The notes below the pieces were generated by a model. The model ran no database searches and was not told where the DNA came from. It was given only the letters and a program-made list of their open reading frames with translations. The position numbers and the translations under genes were made by a program. From Clostridiales bacterium (GTDB lineage: Bacteria; Bacillota_A; Clostridia; Christensenellales; Aristaeellaceae): 42,082 nt of DNA. Positions 1 through 7,046 of this stretch are shown here, piece after piece. The stretch is from contig JAIKWN010000274.1 in assembly GCA_024684665.1 (NCBI GenBank), positions 1 to 42,082 on the forward strand, written 5' to 3'. Position 1 is the stretch's first letter. Every line of letters begins with the position of its first letter.

Positions 1-48
1 AATCTGCCGGCTTCGCCTTCGATGGTTCGAATCCATCCCTGCCCACCA
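1..48 (+). tRNA. 3' part of a class II tRNA, probably tRNA-Tyr (truncated by window start)
   Basis: The window opens at about tRNA base 37, just after the anticodon. The remaining part shows the 3' anticodon stem, a variable arm of about 14 bases with a CTTCG/CCTTCG pattern, a T arm (GATGG-TTCGAAT-CCATC, 20-37), the 3' acceptor strand CCTGCCC and an encoded CCA at 46-48. The variable-arm pattern resembles bacterial tRNA-Tyr. Ser or Leu are the alternatives, because the anticodon lies outside the window. Confidence 0.8.
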
Positions 49-54
49 ATTTCT

Positions 55-141
55 GCGGGAATGGCGGAATTGGCAGACGCGCTAGATTCAGGTTCTAGTG
101 AAAGCAATTTCATGCAGGTTCAAGTCCTGTTTCCCGCACCA
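55..141 (+). tRNA. tRNA-Leu, anticodon CAG
   Basis: The acceptor stem GCGGGAA (55-61) pairs with TTCCCGC (131-137), followed by discriminator A and encoded CCA (139-141). The anticodon stem CTAGA/TCTAG encloses loop TTCAGGT, placing anticodon CAG at 89-91 with G at position 37. The long variable arm is typical of tRNA-Leu. It sits 6 bases after the preceding tRNA, so the two are probably one transcript. Confidence 0.95.
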
Positions 142-145
142 CAAT

Positions 146-183
146 CCGTCTGAAATCCAAGGGTTTCAGACGGTTGTTTTTTA
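146..183 (+). terminator. Rho-independent terminator after the tRNA pair
   Basis: A perfect 10-bp stem (CCGTCTGAAA 146-155 with TTTCAGACGG 164-173) is followed by a T-rich tract to 183. It lies 4 bases after the tRNA-Leu CCA end and separates the tRNA transcript from argG. Confidence 0.9.
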
Positions 184-210
184 TGTCCGTTGCAGTCCTG
201 CAGATCCACG

Positions 211-249
211 TATGAATATTTAGACATTCTGCTTGCATTTTTATTCATG
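211..249 (+). promoter_or_regulatory. Tandem ARG boxes (ArgR/AhrC operator) of argG
   Basis: Two 18-bp boxes are separated by exactly 3 bp. Box 2 (232-249), read on the minus strand, is CATGAATAAAAATGCAAG and fits the Bacillus AhrC consensus as I recall it (CATGAATAAAAATKCAAK). Box 1 (211-228, TATGAATATTTAGACATT) is a weaker match to TNTGAATWWWWATTCANW. Box 2 covers the -35 element and much of the spacer, so arginine-dependent repression of argG is predicted. No arginine repressor gene is in the window. Confidence 0.82.
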
Positions 250-261
250 GTGTGCTATGAT
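233..261 (+). promoter_or_regulatory. Vegetative sigma-factor promoter of argG
   Basis: The -35 TTGCAT (233-238) and -10 TATGAT (256-261) are 17 bp apart. The -10 is preceded by TGTGC, the TRTG extended -10 motif of Gram-positive promoters. The start of argG is 47 bases downstream. Confidence 0.85.
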
Positions 262-308
262 ATGTGCCACATTAAAAAACCGGATTCCGGCGATCATGGA
301 GGAAAAAC

Positions 309-1538
309 ATGGCAGACAAGAAATTTCAGCGGGTACTGCTGGCTTATTCCGGCGGCCTGGATACGTCGATCATCATCCCCTGGTTGAAAGAAAACTACGG
401 CTGCGCCGTTATTTGTTGCGCCGCGGATGTGGGACAGGGCGAAGAGCTCGCCCCGCTACATGAAAAGGCGAAGAAAACTGGCGCGGAAAAGCTTTATATC
501 GAAGACCTGCGGCGCGAATTCGTCGAAGATTTCATCTGGCCCACACTGAAGGCCGACGCGATTTATGAAGGGAAATACCTGCTTGGCACAAGCTTTGCCC
601 GGCCCCTCATCGCAAAACGCCTGGTCGAAATTGCGAAAAAAGAAAACTGCGACGCCATCTGCCACGGCTGCACCGGCAAAGGAAACGATCAGGTGCGGTT
701 CGAGCTGACCATCAAAGCTTTCGCGCCGGATATGCCCATCATCGCTCCCTGGCGGGAATGGGATATCAAGACCCGCGAAGAAGAAGTGGACTACGCCGAA
801 GCGCGCGGCATCCCGGTCCCCGTCAAAAAGGATCGTCCCTATTCCATGGACCGCAACATCTGGCACCTCTCCCACGAGGGCTGCGATCTGGAAAATCCGG
901 CAAATGAGCCGCCCCGGGATCTGCCCCTCATCTGCGTACACCCGGAAGATGCCCCGGACAAGCCGGAGTATGTGACTATTGATTTCGAGAAGGGCGTGCC
1001 TGTGGCGGTGAACGGGGAAAAGCTTCCGGCTGTGGAGCTGCTCGAAAAATGCAACGAAATCGCGGCGCGGAACGGCGTGGGCATTGCAGACATGGTTGAA
1101 AACCGGCTGGTCGGCATGAAGAGCCGCGGCGTATACGAGACCCCGGGTGGCACCCTGCTCTACGCAGCGCACCGTAACCTTGAGGAAATCACGGTAGACC
1201 GTGAAACCAGCCATTACAAAGACCAGGTGGCCGTGAAGTTCGCGGAGCTTGTCTATAACGGGCAATGGTATACGCCTCTTCGCGAAGGGCTCTCCGCCTT
1301 CGTGGACGTGACGCAGGCGCATGTGACCGGAACGGTCAAAATGAAGCTTTACAAGGGCAACTGCATCGGCGCCGGTGTCACCTCGCCCTACAGCCTGTAC
1401 ATGGAGAACATCGCTACCTTCGGCGATTCCGGCGAGATGTACAGCCATAAGGATTCCGCCGGCTTCATCAATCTTTATGGCCTTCCGATGAAGGTAATGG
1501 CCCTGATGAAGCAGAAAGCTGGAGAAAACCTGATCTGA
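309..1538 (+). CDS. argG: Argininosuccinate synthase
   Basis: This 409-residue cytosolic enzyme condenses citrulline and aspartate with ATP to argininosuccinate, the penultimate step of arginine synthesis. The N-terminal ATP-pyrophosphatase loop YSGGLDTS (about residues 13-20) is intact, and the [12 protein letters not shown] segment of the nucleotide/citrulline-binding region is present. The length is normal for the family (about 400-410). The start is supported by GGAGG 5 bases upstream and by the standard N-terminus. The gene is monocistronic, with its own promoter, tandem ARG boxes and terminator. No argH, which often follows argG, is adjacent. Confidence 0.97.
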   Translation: MADKKFQRVLLAYSGGLDTSIIIPWLKENYGCAVICCAADVGQGEELAPLHEKAKKTGAEKLYIEDLRREFVEDFIWPTLKADAIYEGKYLLGTSFARPLIAKRLVEIAKKENCDAICHGCTGKGNDQVRFELTIKAFAPDMPIIAPWREWDIKTREEEVDYAEARGIPVPVKKDRPYSMDRNIWHLSHEGCDLENPANEPPRDLPLICVHPEDAPDKPEYVTIDFEKGVPVAVNGEKLPAVELLEKCNEIAARNGVGIADMVENRLVGMKSRGVYETPGGTLLYAAHRNLEEITVDRETSHYKDQVAVKFAELVYNGQWYTPLREGLSAFVDVTQAHVTGTVKMKLYKGNCIGAGVTSPYSLYMENIATFGDSGEMYSHKDSAGFINLYGLPMKVMALMKQKAGENLI

Positions 1539-1545
1539 CAGCAAA

Positions 1546-1575
1546 AGATCGGCCGAACAGGCCGGTCTTTTTTTG
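1546..1575 (+). terminator. Terminator of argG, possibly shared with convergent recG
   Basis: Stem AGATCGGCC (1546-1554) pairs with GGCCGGTCT (1560-1568, one G-T pair) over a 5-base loop and runs into seven or more T. On the minus strand the same hairpin ends in TTTT, so it may also weakly stop recG transcripts. Confidence 0.88.
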
Positions 1576-1592
1576 TATACAGTTGAAAAACC

Positions 1593-3593
1593 TCAGTTGA
1601 TCCCCGCCTTTTCGGTGCCAAGGGGCTGCCGCCGGAGGGCATATGTCCGGAAAGCAGCAAATTCCTCCTTTTTCCCGGGATCATCAGCCCAGCGCCCGTA
1701 GGCAGAACGTGTTTCTTCCAGCAGGCGGGTATCCGTCATCAGCATGAGCGCGGGCATGCGCGGCGCGCCGTGCTGCCTGGTGCCGAAGAGCTCTCCCGCG
1801 CCGCGGAGCTTCAGATCCGCTTCCGCGATGGCAAAGCCATCACTTGTCCGCCGCAGGGCTTGGAGGCGCTCGTTCGGCTCGCCCATCAAGAAGCACCAGC
1901 TCTCGCCTCCGCCGCGCCCGACCCGGCCCCGCAGCTGATGCAGCTGCGCGAGGCCGAACCGATCCGCCTGCTCCACCACCATGATGGAGGCCTCCGGCAC
2001 GTCGAGTCCCACCTCCACCACCGTGGTTGCCACCAGCACGTCCATTCGCCCTTCGCGGAAGGCCTCGAGCGCCGCTTCTTTATCCGCCTTCTTCATGCGC
2101 CCGTGCACGAGGCCGACGGAAAGCGGGGCAAGCGCTGTTTCCAGTTCTCTTTTCCGCTGCGTCGCGCTGGGAACGGGTTCTATCGGTTCTTCCTGTTCTT
2201 CCTCTCCAAGCAGGGGACAAACCACATAGGTGCGTCTGCCCTTTTCCGCTTCCTCCCGGATGAAACGGTACAGTCCCTCCCGCTTCTCCTCCGGGACAAT
2301 GCGTGTAGTAACAGGCGTGCGTCCCGGCGGCATCTCATCCAGGACCGAAATGTCCAGATCACCGTAGAGGATGAGGGAGAGCGTCCGCGGGATGGGCGTC
2401 GCGCTCATCACCAGAACGTGCGCTCCCGCGCTCTTCTCCTGCAGGCGGGTCCGTTGGCGGACGCCGAAGCGGTGCTGTTCATCCGTCACGACCAGCCGAA
2501 GATCCGAAAAGCACACGTTTTCCGATACGAGGGCATGGGTTCCGATGACTACCTGCCATTCCCCCGCAGCGATCGAATCAAGCGCCCGTCGCCGCTCCGC
2601 CGCCGTCATAGCCCCTGTCAGGAGGCCGCAGCGCACCCCAAGCGGTGCGAGCAGGCGCCGCGCGCTTTCAAAATGCTGTCCGGCAAGAATTTCAGTAGGT
2701 GCCATCAGCGTGCCCTGTCCACCGGAAAGCGCCGCCCGGTACAGGGCGTACAGTGCCACCGCGGTCTTTCCGGAGCCCACGTCCCCCTGCACAAGGCGGG
2801 CCATGTTCCGCTCCTGCTCCATATCCCGAGCGATTTCCCCGCAGACCCGGCGCTGCGCGCCAGTCGGCGCGAACGGTAGCGAAGCCCAAAAAACCGCCTC
2901 AGCCTCTTCGGGGATCCTGACGGAGACTGCGGAACCCCGCTGTTCCTGTCCGGACACCGCTGCCTGAAAGCAAAGCAGCTCTTCGAAAGCCAGCCGGCGT
3001 TTCGCCGCCGTCAGGCGATCCGCATTCACCGGGAAATGCGCCTCCCGCAGGGCTTCTCCACGCTCCATAAGTCCGTATTCCTCCCGCAGCCAGGCGGGAA
3101 GCGGATCCGGCTCTTCGTATTCATTCAGCAGAAGGCAAATGGCGTCCCGCAGCTGCTTCTGTGGCACGCCGGGAATCATCCGATAGACCGGCGCGATGAC
3201 CCCCTTCTCTTCCCGCACGGGATTGATGACGAAAACGCCGTTTTTCTTTTTTACCGGCAGGCCGCAGAGCAGCACATAGGAATCCCTTGTCAGCTGCTGC
3301 TTCATCCAGGGCTGGCCGAACCAGAGGCAGCGCATCCGTCCGCATTCGTCCGCCACGACGGCGGAAACCCATTGCCGTCCGTGCACCCGGTGCAGCGCCG
3401 GCTCTCCCGTAATAAACCCCTCAAAACAGGCGGCTTCGCCTGGCACCAACTGCCCCGGGGAGAGCGGATGTGTCGTATCCCGGTATTCCTTCGGCAGCAT
3501 GGAAAGCAGATCCTCCGCCGTTTTGATGCCCCGGTCGGAAAGCGCTTTCAGCCGCATTGGGCCAAATCCGTGAATCGATGAGAGCTCCCGCAT
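1593..3593 (-). CDS. recG: ATP-dependent DNA helicase RecG
   Basis: The 666-residue superfamily 2 helicase remodels stalled replication forks and Holliday junctions. It shows an N-terminal wedge/OB region (about 1-240), Walker A GDVGSGKT (270-277), motif II DEQH (371-374), motif III SAT (about 397) and the LRGRVGRGG motif VI near the C-terminal third. The length is normal. I place the start at ATG 3593: it has GGAG 5 bases upstream, the protein then begins MRELSSIHGFG like other RecGs, and a longer reading would have to cross a terminator hairpin and overlap fakA. It follows the Asp23-family gene and fakA, an order known from Bacillus (there with sdaAB/sdaAA in between, absent here). Confidence 0.95.
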   Translation of the reverse strand: MRELSSIHGFGPMRLKALSDRGIKTAEDLLSMLPKEYRDTTHPLSPGQLVPGEAACFEGFITGEPALHRVHGRQWVSAVVADECGRMRCLWFGQPWMKQQLTRDSYVLLCGLPVKKKNGVFVINPVREEKGVIAPVYRMIPGVPQKQLRDAICLLLNEYEEPDPLPAWLREEYGLMERGEALREAHFPVNADRLTAAKRRLAFEELLCFQAAVSGQEQRGSAVSVRIPEEAEAVFWASLPFAPTGAQRRVCGEIARDMEQERNMARLVQGDVGSGKTAVALYALYRAALSGGQGTLMAPTEILAGQHFESARRLLAPLGVRCGLLTGAMTAAERRRALDSIAAGEWQVVIGTHALVSENVCFSDLRLVVTDEQHRFGVRQRTRLQEKSAGAHVLVMSATPIPRTLSLILYGDLDISVLDEMPPGRTPVTTRIVPEEKREGLYRFIREEAEKGRRTYVVCPLLGEEEQEEPIEPVPSATQRKRELETALAPLSVGLVHGRMKKADKEAALEAFREGRMDVLVATTVVEVGLDVPEASIMVVEQADRFGLAQLHQLRGRVGRGGGESWCFLMGEPNERLQALRRTSDGFAIAEADLKLRGAGELFGTRQHGAPRMPALMLMTDTRLLEETRSAYGRWADDPGKKEEFAAFRTYALRRQPLGTEKAGIN

Positions 3594-3602
3594 ATATACT
3601 CC

Positions 3603-3636
3603 AAAAAAAGCTCCATGCCGCGAAGGGGCATGGAGC
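3603..3636 (-). terminator. Terminator/attenuator between fakA and recG
   Basis: A perfect 10-bp stem (3610-3619 with 3627-3636, 7-base loop) is followed on the minus strand by seven T (3609-3603). The recG ribosome site GGAG (3602-3599) begins immediately after the T tract. No promoter lies between hairpin and recG, so recG must depend on read-through or on a promoter inside fakA. Confidence 0.88.
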
Positions 3637-3651
3637 GCCTTTCTCTGTCCT

Positions 3652-5358
3652 TTACTCAGCCGAGATGAGGTAATAGTAGAGCGGCTGTCCGCCATACTGG
3701 GAAACCACGTCCATATCCGGGAAGAGCTCTGCGATTTCGTTGCGCAGGGACTCCGCCACGTCTTCCTCCGTCTGTTCTCCGTAGTAAACGGTGATCAGCG
3801 TGTCCCCGTCCTCTACGACGCTCTTCACAAGGTCGATGGCAACGTCGTGCACGTCGTTCCCGACGGTTTCGATGCGGCCGTTGTGGATGCCGATGATGTC
3901 GCCCTCGTGGATTTCCTTCTCCTCGAAGACCGAATCCCGGACCGCGAAGGTGATCTGGCCGGTTTTCACCTGCTCCGCCGCCGCCGTCATGGTTTCACGG
4001 TTCTCCTCCGGGGTCGCTTCCGGATTGAAAGCCACCACCGCGCCGATGCCCATGGCCGTGTTCTTGGTCGGCAGAACGACAACGTTACCTTCGGACAGAT
4101 CGGCCGCCTGCGTCGCGGCAAGGATGACGTTCGAGTTGTTGGGCAGCACAAAGACGTTTTCAGCATGGACCTTTTCAATAGCGCCACCGATGTCCTCGAT
4201 GCTGGGGTTCATGGTCTGTCCGCCCTCGACGATGACGTCTACGCCGAGGTCGGAGAAGATCTGTGAGAAGCCCTCGCCAATGGATACCGCAACGATACCG
4301 TACGGTTTCACCGGGGCGTTCCTCGCGGCTTCCTCCGCCTGGCGTTTCGCTTCATCGGCAAGGCGAGCTGCTTCCTTCGCCTCTTCTTCCCGGCGGCGCG
4401 CTTCTTCCTCCGCCCGGCGCTTCGCCTCACGGCGCTGCTCCGCTAGGTTGACCATCGTAAGGTCCTTGATCTCGCCCATGTCACAGGCGTACTGAATGGC
4501 TTTGCCGGGGTCGTTCGTCTGCACGCGGACGCGGATCGGTGCATGATCTCCGTCCAGTCCCTCCAGGGATACACCCTCGCCGATGCGGCTGAGGCGCGTA
4601 CGGTAGCGGTTCAGGTCGTCCTCCGTCACGCCCTCCCGCAGGGAGAGGATCACGAATTCCGTGCGGTACCTGTATTTAAGTTCCGCTTCTTCGGCGGCTT
4701 CCTCCTGTGCTTCCGGTTCCGGCGCCAGTTCGATGTGCTCACCCCGAAACGCGGCCAGCCAGCCGCGGAAAATGAACACCAGGCCCTGTCCGCCGGAGTC
4801 CACCACGCCCGCTTCTTTCAGGGCAGGAAGCATATCCGGCGTCTTTTTCAGGATTGCCTCGCCGCTGCGGACCACTTTCCCGAGAAGCGCGTCGAGATCA
4901 CCCGGATGCTTTTTGATGTAGCGCTCCGCGTCCTCTGCAATGACGCGGATCACTGTCAGGATGGTACCCTCCTTGGGCTTCATGACGGCTTTATAGGCGG
5001 TGTCCGCGCCGCGGCGCAATCCCTTCACGAAGGTGTCCGCGTTGATCTCTTCGCTGCCTTCGATGCCGCGAGAGAAGCCGCGCAGGATCTGGGACAGGAT
5101 GACGCCGGAGTTTCCCCTCGCGCCCTTCAGGGCGCCCTTCGCAGCCATCGCCAGCATACGGGACGCGTCGTGCTCGTCTTTCGCCTCGATTTCGCTGACG
5201 GTGGAGCGCATGGTCAGGGACATATTTGTACCCGTGTCGCCGTCCGGCACGGGGAATACATTCAGGGTATCGACAAGTTCCCGGTTCTGCTCCAACAGGT
5301 TCGCCCCTGAAATGATCATTTCCTTGAGGAGCGCCCCATCGATCGTATTATGTGACAA
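3652..5358 (-). CDS. fakA: Fatty acid kinase catalytic subunit FakA (DhaL/YloV family)
   Basis: The 568-residue cytosolic kinase phosphorylates fatty acids presented by a FakB (DegV) partner for phospholipid synthesis. The N-terminal DhaL-type nucleotide domain carries the Mg-binding PVPDGDTGTN motif (about 36-45) and GNSGVILSQ (about 82-90); a middle domain and a C-terminal domain (from about 350, KPYGIVAV) follow. An unusually long Glu/Ala/Arg-rich helical linker (about 306-347) joins the last two. I chose TTG at 5358 because GGAGG lies 8 bases upstream; an in-frame TTG at 5373 has no ribosome site. No fakB is in the window. It is 36 bases after the Asp23-family gene and surely co-transcribed with it. 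Confidence 0.93.
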   Translation of the reverse strand: MSHNTIDGALLKEMIISGANLLEQNRELVDTLNVFPVPDGDTGTNMSLTMRSTVSEIEAKDEHDASRMLAMAAKGALKGARGNSGVILSQILRGFSRGIEGSEEINADTFVKGLRRGADTAYKAVMKPKEGTILTVIRVIAEDAERYIKKHPGDLDALLGKVVRSGEAILKKTPDMLPALKEAGVVDSGGQGLVFIFRGWLAAFRGEHIELAPEPEAQEEAAEEAELKYRYRTEFVILSLREGVTEDDLNRYRTRLSRIGEGVSLEGLDGDHAPIRVRVQTNDPGKAIQYACDMGEIKDLTMVNLAEQRREAKRRAEEEARRREEEAKEAARLADEAKRQAEEAARNAPVKPYGIVAVSIGEGFSQIFSDLGVDVIVEGGQTMNPSIEDIGGAIEKVHAENVFVLPNNSNVILAATQAADLSEGNVVVLPTKNTAMGIGAVVAFNPEATPEENRETMTAAAEQVKTGQITFAVRDSVFEEKEIHEGDIIGIHNGRIETVGNDVHDVAIDLVKSVVEDGDTLITVYYGEQTEEDVAESLRNEIAELFPDMDVVSQYGGQPLYYYLISAE

Positions 5359-5394
5359 ATGCCTCGCCTCCAATTGCGTATTGCACGTCGGGGG

Positions 5395-5745
5395 TCAGAC
5401 GCGGATGCCCTCAACGGAGATATTGACGCGGCGCACCTTGGCGCCTGTCATGTTTTCGATCTTATAGGTGACCTGCGACCGGATGATGTTGCAGACCTCC
5501 ACGATGGAGATCCCGTATTCCACGATGATATAGAGATCGATGTCGATCCCCTGATCCGTGATATCCAGTTCCACGCCCTTGGTCAGATTTTCCCTGCCGA
5601 GCCACTCGGTAAACCCGTCCTTTGCCCGCTTGCCGGACATAGCCACGATACCGTAGCACTCAAGCGTCGCATAACCCGCGACTTTCAGCAGCACGTCTTC
5701 GGTGATGGTGATGAGTCCCAAATCGTTAGTGATCCTGCACTCCAT
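5395..5745 (-). CDS. Asp23/Gls24 family protein (YloU-like, DUF322)
   Basis: The 116-residue soluble protein has the family features: an N-terminal LGLITITEDVLLKVAGYA-like segment, a central GIDIDLYIIVEYG strand and the C-terminal VNISVEGI strand. Family members are cell-envelope-stress or alkaline-shock proteins of Bacillota; the YloU branch is almost always found next to fakA. The start at 5745 is set by GAGGAGGT 5 bases upstream. A strong promoter lies 45-73 bases upstream. Molecular function is not established for this branch. Confidence 0.92.
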   Translation of the reverse strand: MECRITNDLGLITITEDVLLKVAGYATLECYGIVAMSGKRAKDGFTEWLGRENLTKGVELDITDQGIDIDLYIIVEYGISIVEVCNIIRSQVTYKIENMTGAKVRRVNISVEGIRV

Positions 5746-5789
5746 AAAAGTACCTCCTCGGGTCGATCGCGCCCACTGATTTCCACGAT

Positions 5790-5818
5790 AGTATACAGGA
5801 AAAACGCGCGTTTGACAA
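5790..5818 (-). promoter_or_regulatory. Promoter of the Asp23-family gene-fakA operon
   Basis: On the minus strand, TTGTCA (5818-5813) and TATACT (5795-5790) are separated by 17 bp, 45 bases before the start at 5745. It is divergent from the promoter of the 41-codon gene, with the two -35 boxes only 18 bp apart. Confidence 0.85.
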
Positions 5819-5836
5819 GACGCGCGACAAATCCCA

Positions 5837-5865
5837 TTGCCATCTGCGTCTTTTTGTGCTATACT
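5837..5865 (+). promoter_or_regulatory. Promoter of the 41-codon membrane-protein gene
   Basis: TTGCCA (5837-5842) and TATACT (5860-5865) are 17 bp apart, and TGTGC precedes the -10 (TRTG extended -10). The ATG is 33 bases downstream. Confidence 0.83.
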
Positions 5866-5897
5866 CCCCGCAAATCCAGATTGGAGGTAATAACGCA

Positions 5898-6023
5898 ATG
5901 GCATCCACCGAAAAAACGGCAAAACAGCTGAAAAAGCAGAAGATGGTCCGCATCATCGCGCTCGTCGCCTGCGTCGCGTTGCTGCTGTCCACCTTCCTCG
6001 TCTATTTCGCGGGCCTGCGCTGA
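5898..6023 (+). CDS. Small single-span membrane protein, 41 residues, unknown function
   Basis: I do not recognise this family. The product begins with a Lys/Gln-rich cytosolic stretch of about 17 residues (six Lys) and continues into one hydrophobic segment (about residues 19-38), ending in AGLR. The positive-inside pattern suggests N-in/C-out topology. It is supported as a real gene by its own promoter, GGAGG 10 bases before ATG, and its own terminator. In Bacillus the position next to the Asp23-family gene holds rpmB and spoVM; this protein is neither. It lies divergent from the Asp23-family gene and convergent with miaA. Confidence 0.78.
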   Translation: MASTEKTAKQLKKQKMVRIIALVACVALLLSTFLVYFAGLR

Positions 6024-6047
6024 GCGCCCGCCAGTACGGGATCAAAT

Positions 6048-6078
6048 AACCGCCTTTGCGGGCGGTTGTTTTATTTTT
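6048..6078 (+). terminator. Terminator of the 41-codon gene
   Basis: Stem AACCGCC (6048-6054) pairs with GGCGGTT (6061-6067) over a 6-base loop, followed by GTTTTATTTTT. It lies between the small gene and the convergent miaA end, and may act for both. Confidence 0.85.
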
Positions 6079-6090
6079 GGAAAAATCCAA

Positions 6091-6984
6091 TCATGACAGG
6101 AATTCTTCCACCGCTTCCGCGGCCTCAGCCAGCGGGTCTCCCATCATATCCAGCCAGAGGATGGCCGGATTCCTCCGGAACCAGGTCATCTGCCGCTTCG
6201 CGAATTTACGGATCGCGTGAGCAAGCTGCTCCAGCATATCCTCCCTGTCCGGGATCTCCCCGGTCAGATACTGAGTGATGAAGCGGTATTCGAGGCCCAG
6301 CCCCAGCAGGAACTCCGCAGAGACGCCGGCATCCAGCAGCCCCTGGACTTCTTCGATCATCCCCTCGTCTACACGCCGCTCCAGGCGCTCCCGGATCCGC
6401 TCTGCCAGGATCTCACGCGGCCAGCTGACCCCCAGCCTGAGGCTTTCGTATCGGGCCTGCTTTGCCGGGACCGCGTCGTCCCCGTCGTGGATGCGTTCCA
6501 GCATGCGCATGACACGGTTCCGGTTTTTTCCGTCCACCTCCGCATCCGGGATGATCCGCAGGAGCATCCCGTACAGTTCCGGCGTCGTCTTCTTCTCCAG
6601 TTCCGCGCGGTAATTCAGATCCGGTTCCTTATCGGAGAGTAGATAGCCGTCCAAAACGGAGTCCACATACAGCCCCGTTCCGCCCACGACGAAGGGAACA
6701 TGTCCGCGCGTAAGGATCCCGTCTATGCAGGCGTATGCCATCCGCTGGAAATCCGCCATGGAGAAAAACTCACCCGGCTCGCGTACATTCAGCATATGAT
6801 GCGGAACGCCGCGCATTTCCTCCGGCGTGATTTTTCCGCTGCCCAGGTCCAGCCCCCGGAAGACCTGGCGCGAATCCGCGGAAACGATTTCGCCCCCGAA
6901 GCGTTCTGCAAGCGCAACGCCCAGCGCGCTTTTCCCGGACGCGTTTGTCCCCACTACAGCAACAACCTTCGGCAATTCGTTCAT
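6091..6984 (-). CDS. miaA: tRNA dimethylallyltransferase
   Basis: The 297-residue enzyme transfers a dimethylallyl group to N6 of A37 in tRNAs that read UNN codons. The P-loop GTNASGKS is at residues 12-19, followed by the DSRQVFRGLDLGSGK substrate region, GGTGLYVDSVLDGY, and the C-terminal RKFAKRQMTWFRRN segment that contacts tRNA. The length is normal. The start ATG 6984 gives the usual MiaA N-terminus, with AAGGA 10 bases upstream; longer readings overlap the aminopeptidase gene. It follows the aminopeptidase by 62 bases. Likely substrates, tRNA-Leu(TAA) and the Tyr-like tRNA, lie in the same window. Confidence 0.95.
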   Translation of the reverse strand: MNELPKVVAVVGTNASGKSALGVALAERFGGEIVSADSRQVFRGLDLGSGKITPEEMRGVPHHMLNVREPGEFFSMADFQRMAYACIDGILTRGHVPFVVGGTGLYVDSVLDGYLLSDKEPDLNYRAELEKKTTPELYGMLLRIIPDAEVDGKNRNRVMRMLERIHDGDDAVPAKQARYESLRLGVSWPREILAERIRERLERRVDEGMIEEVQGLLDAGVSAEFLLGLGLEYRFITQYLTGEIPDREDMLEQLAHAIRKFAKRQMTWFRRNPAILWLDMMGDPLAEAAEAVEEFLS

Positions 6985-7002
6985 GCTTTCAACATCCTTC
7001 CG

Positions 7003-7030
7003 GAACGCGCCCGAAAAACCGGGCGCGTTC
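7003..7030. repeat. Perfect 10-bp inverted repeat between the aminopeptidase gene and miaA
   Basis: GAACGCGCCC (7003-7012) pairs with GGGCGCGTTC (7021-7030) over an 8-base loop. No T tract follows on either strand, so it is not a standard terminator. It sits just upstream of the miaA ribosome site, in the 62-base gap, and may be an mRNA processing or stability hairpin. Confidence 0.7.
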
Positions 7031-7046
7031 GCAGGCTCTCCTTTGT

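Noticed and set aside
1770..2879. Plus-strand frame of 369 codons inside recG
   Set aside because: It is fully opposite recG, which has all helicase motifs; the frame has no recognisable protein features.
3594..3695. Extended N-terminus of RecG
   Set aside because: The extension would overlap fakA and translate through a perfect terminator hairpin; GGAG before ATG 3593 and homology to RecG N-termini favour the shorter protein.
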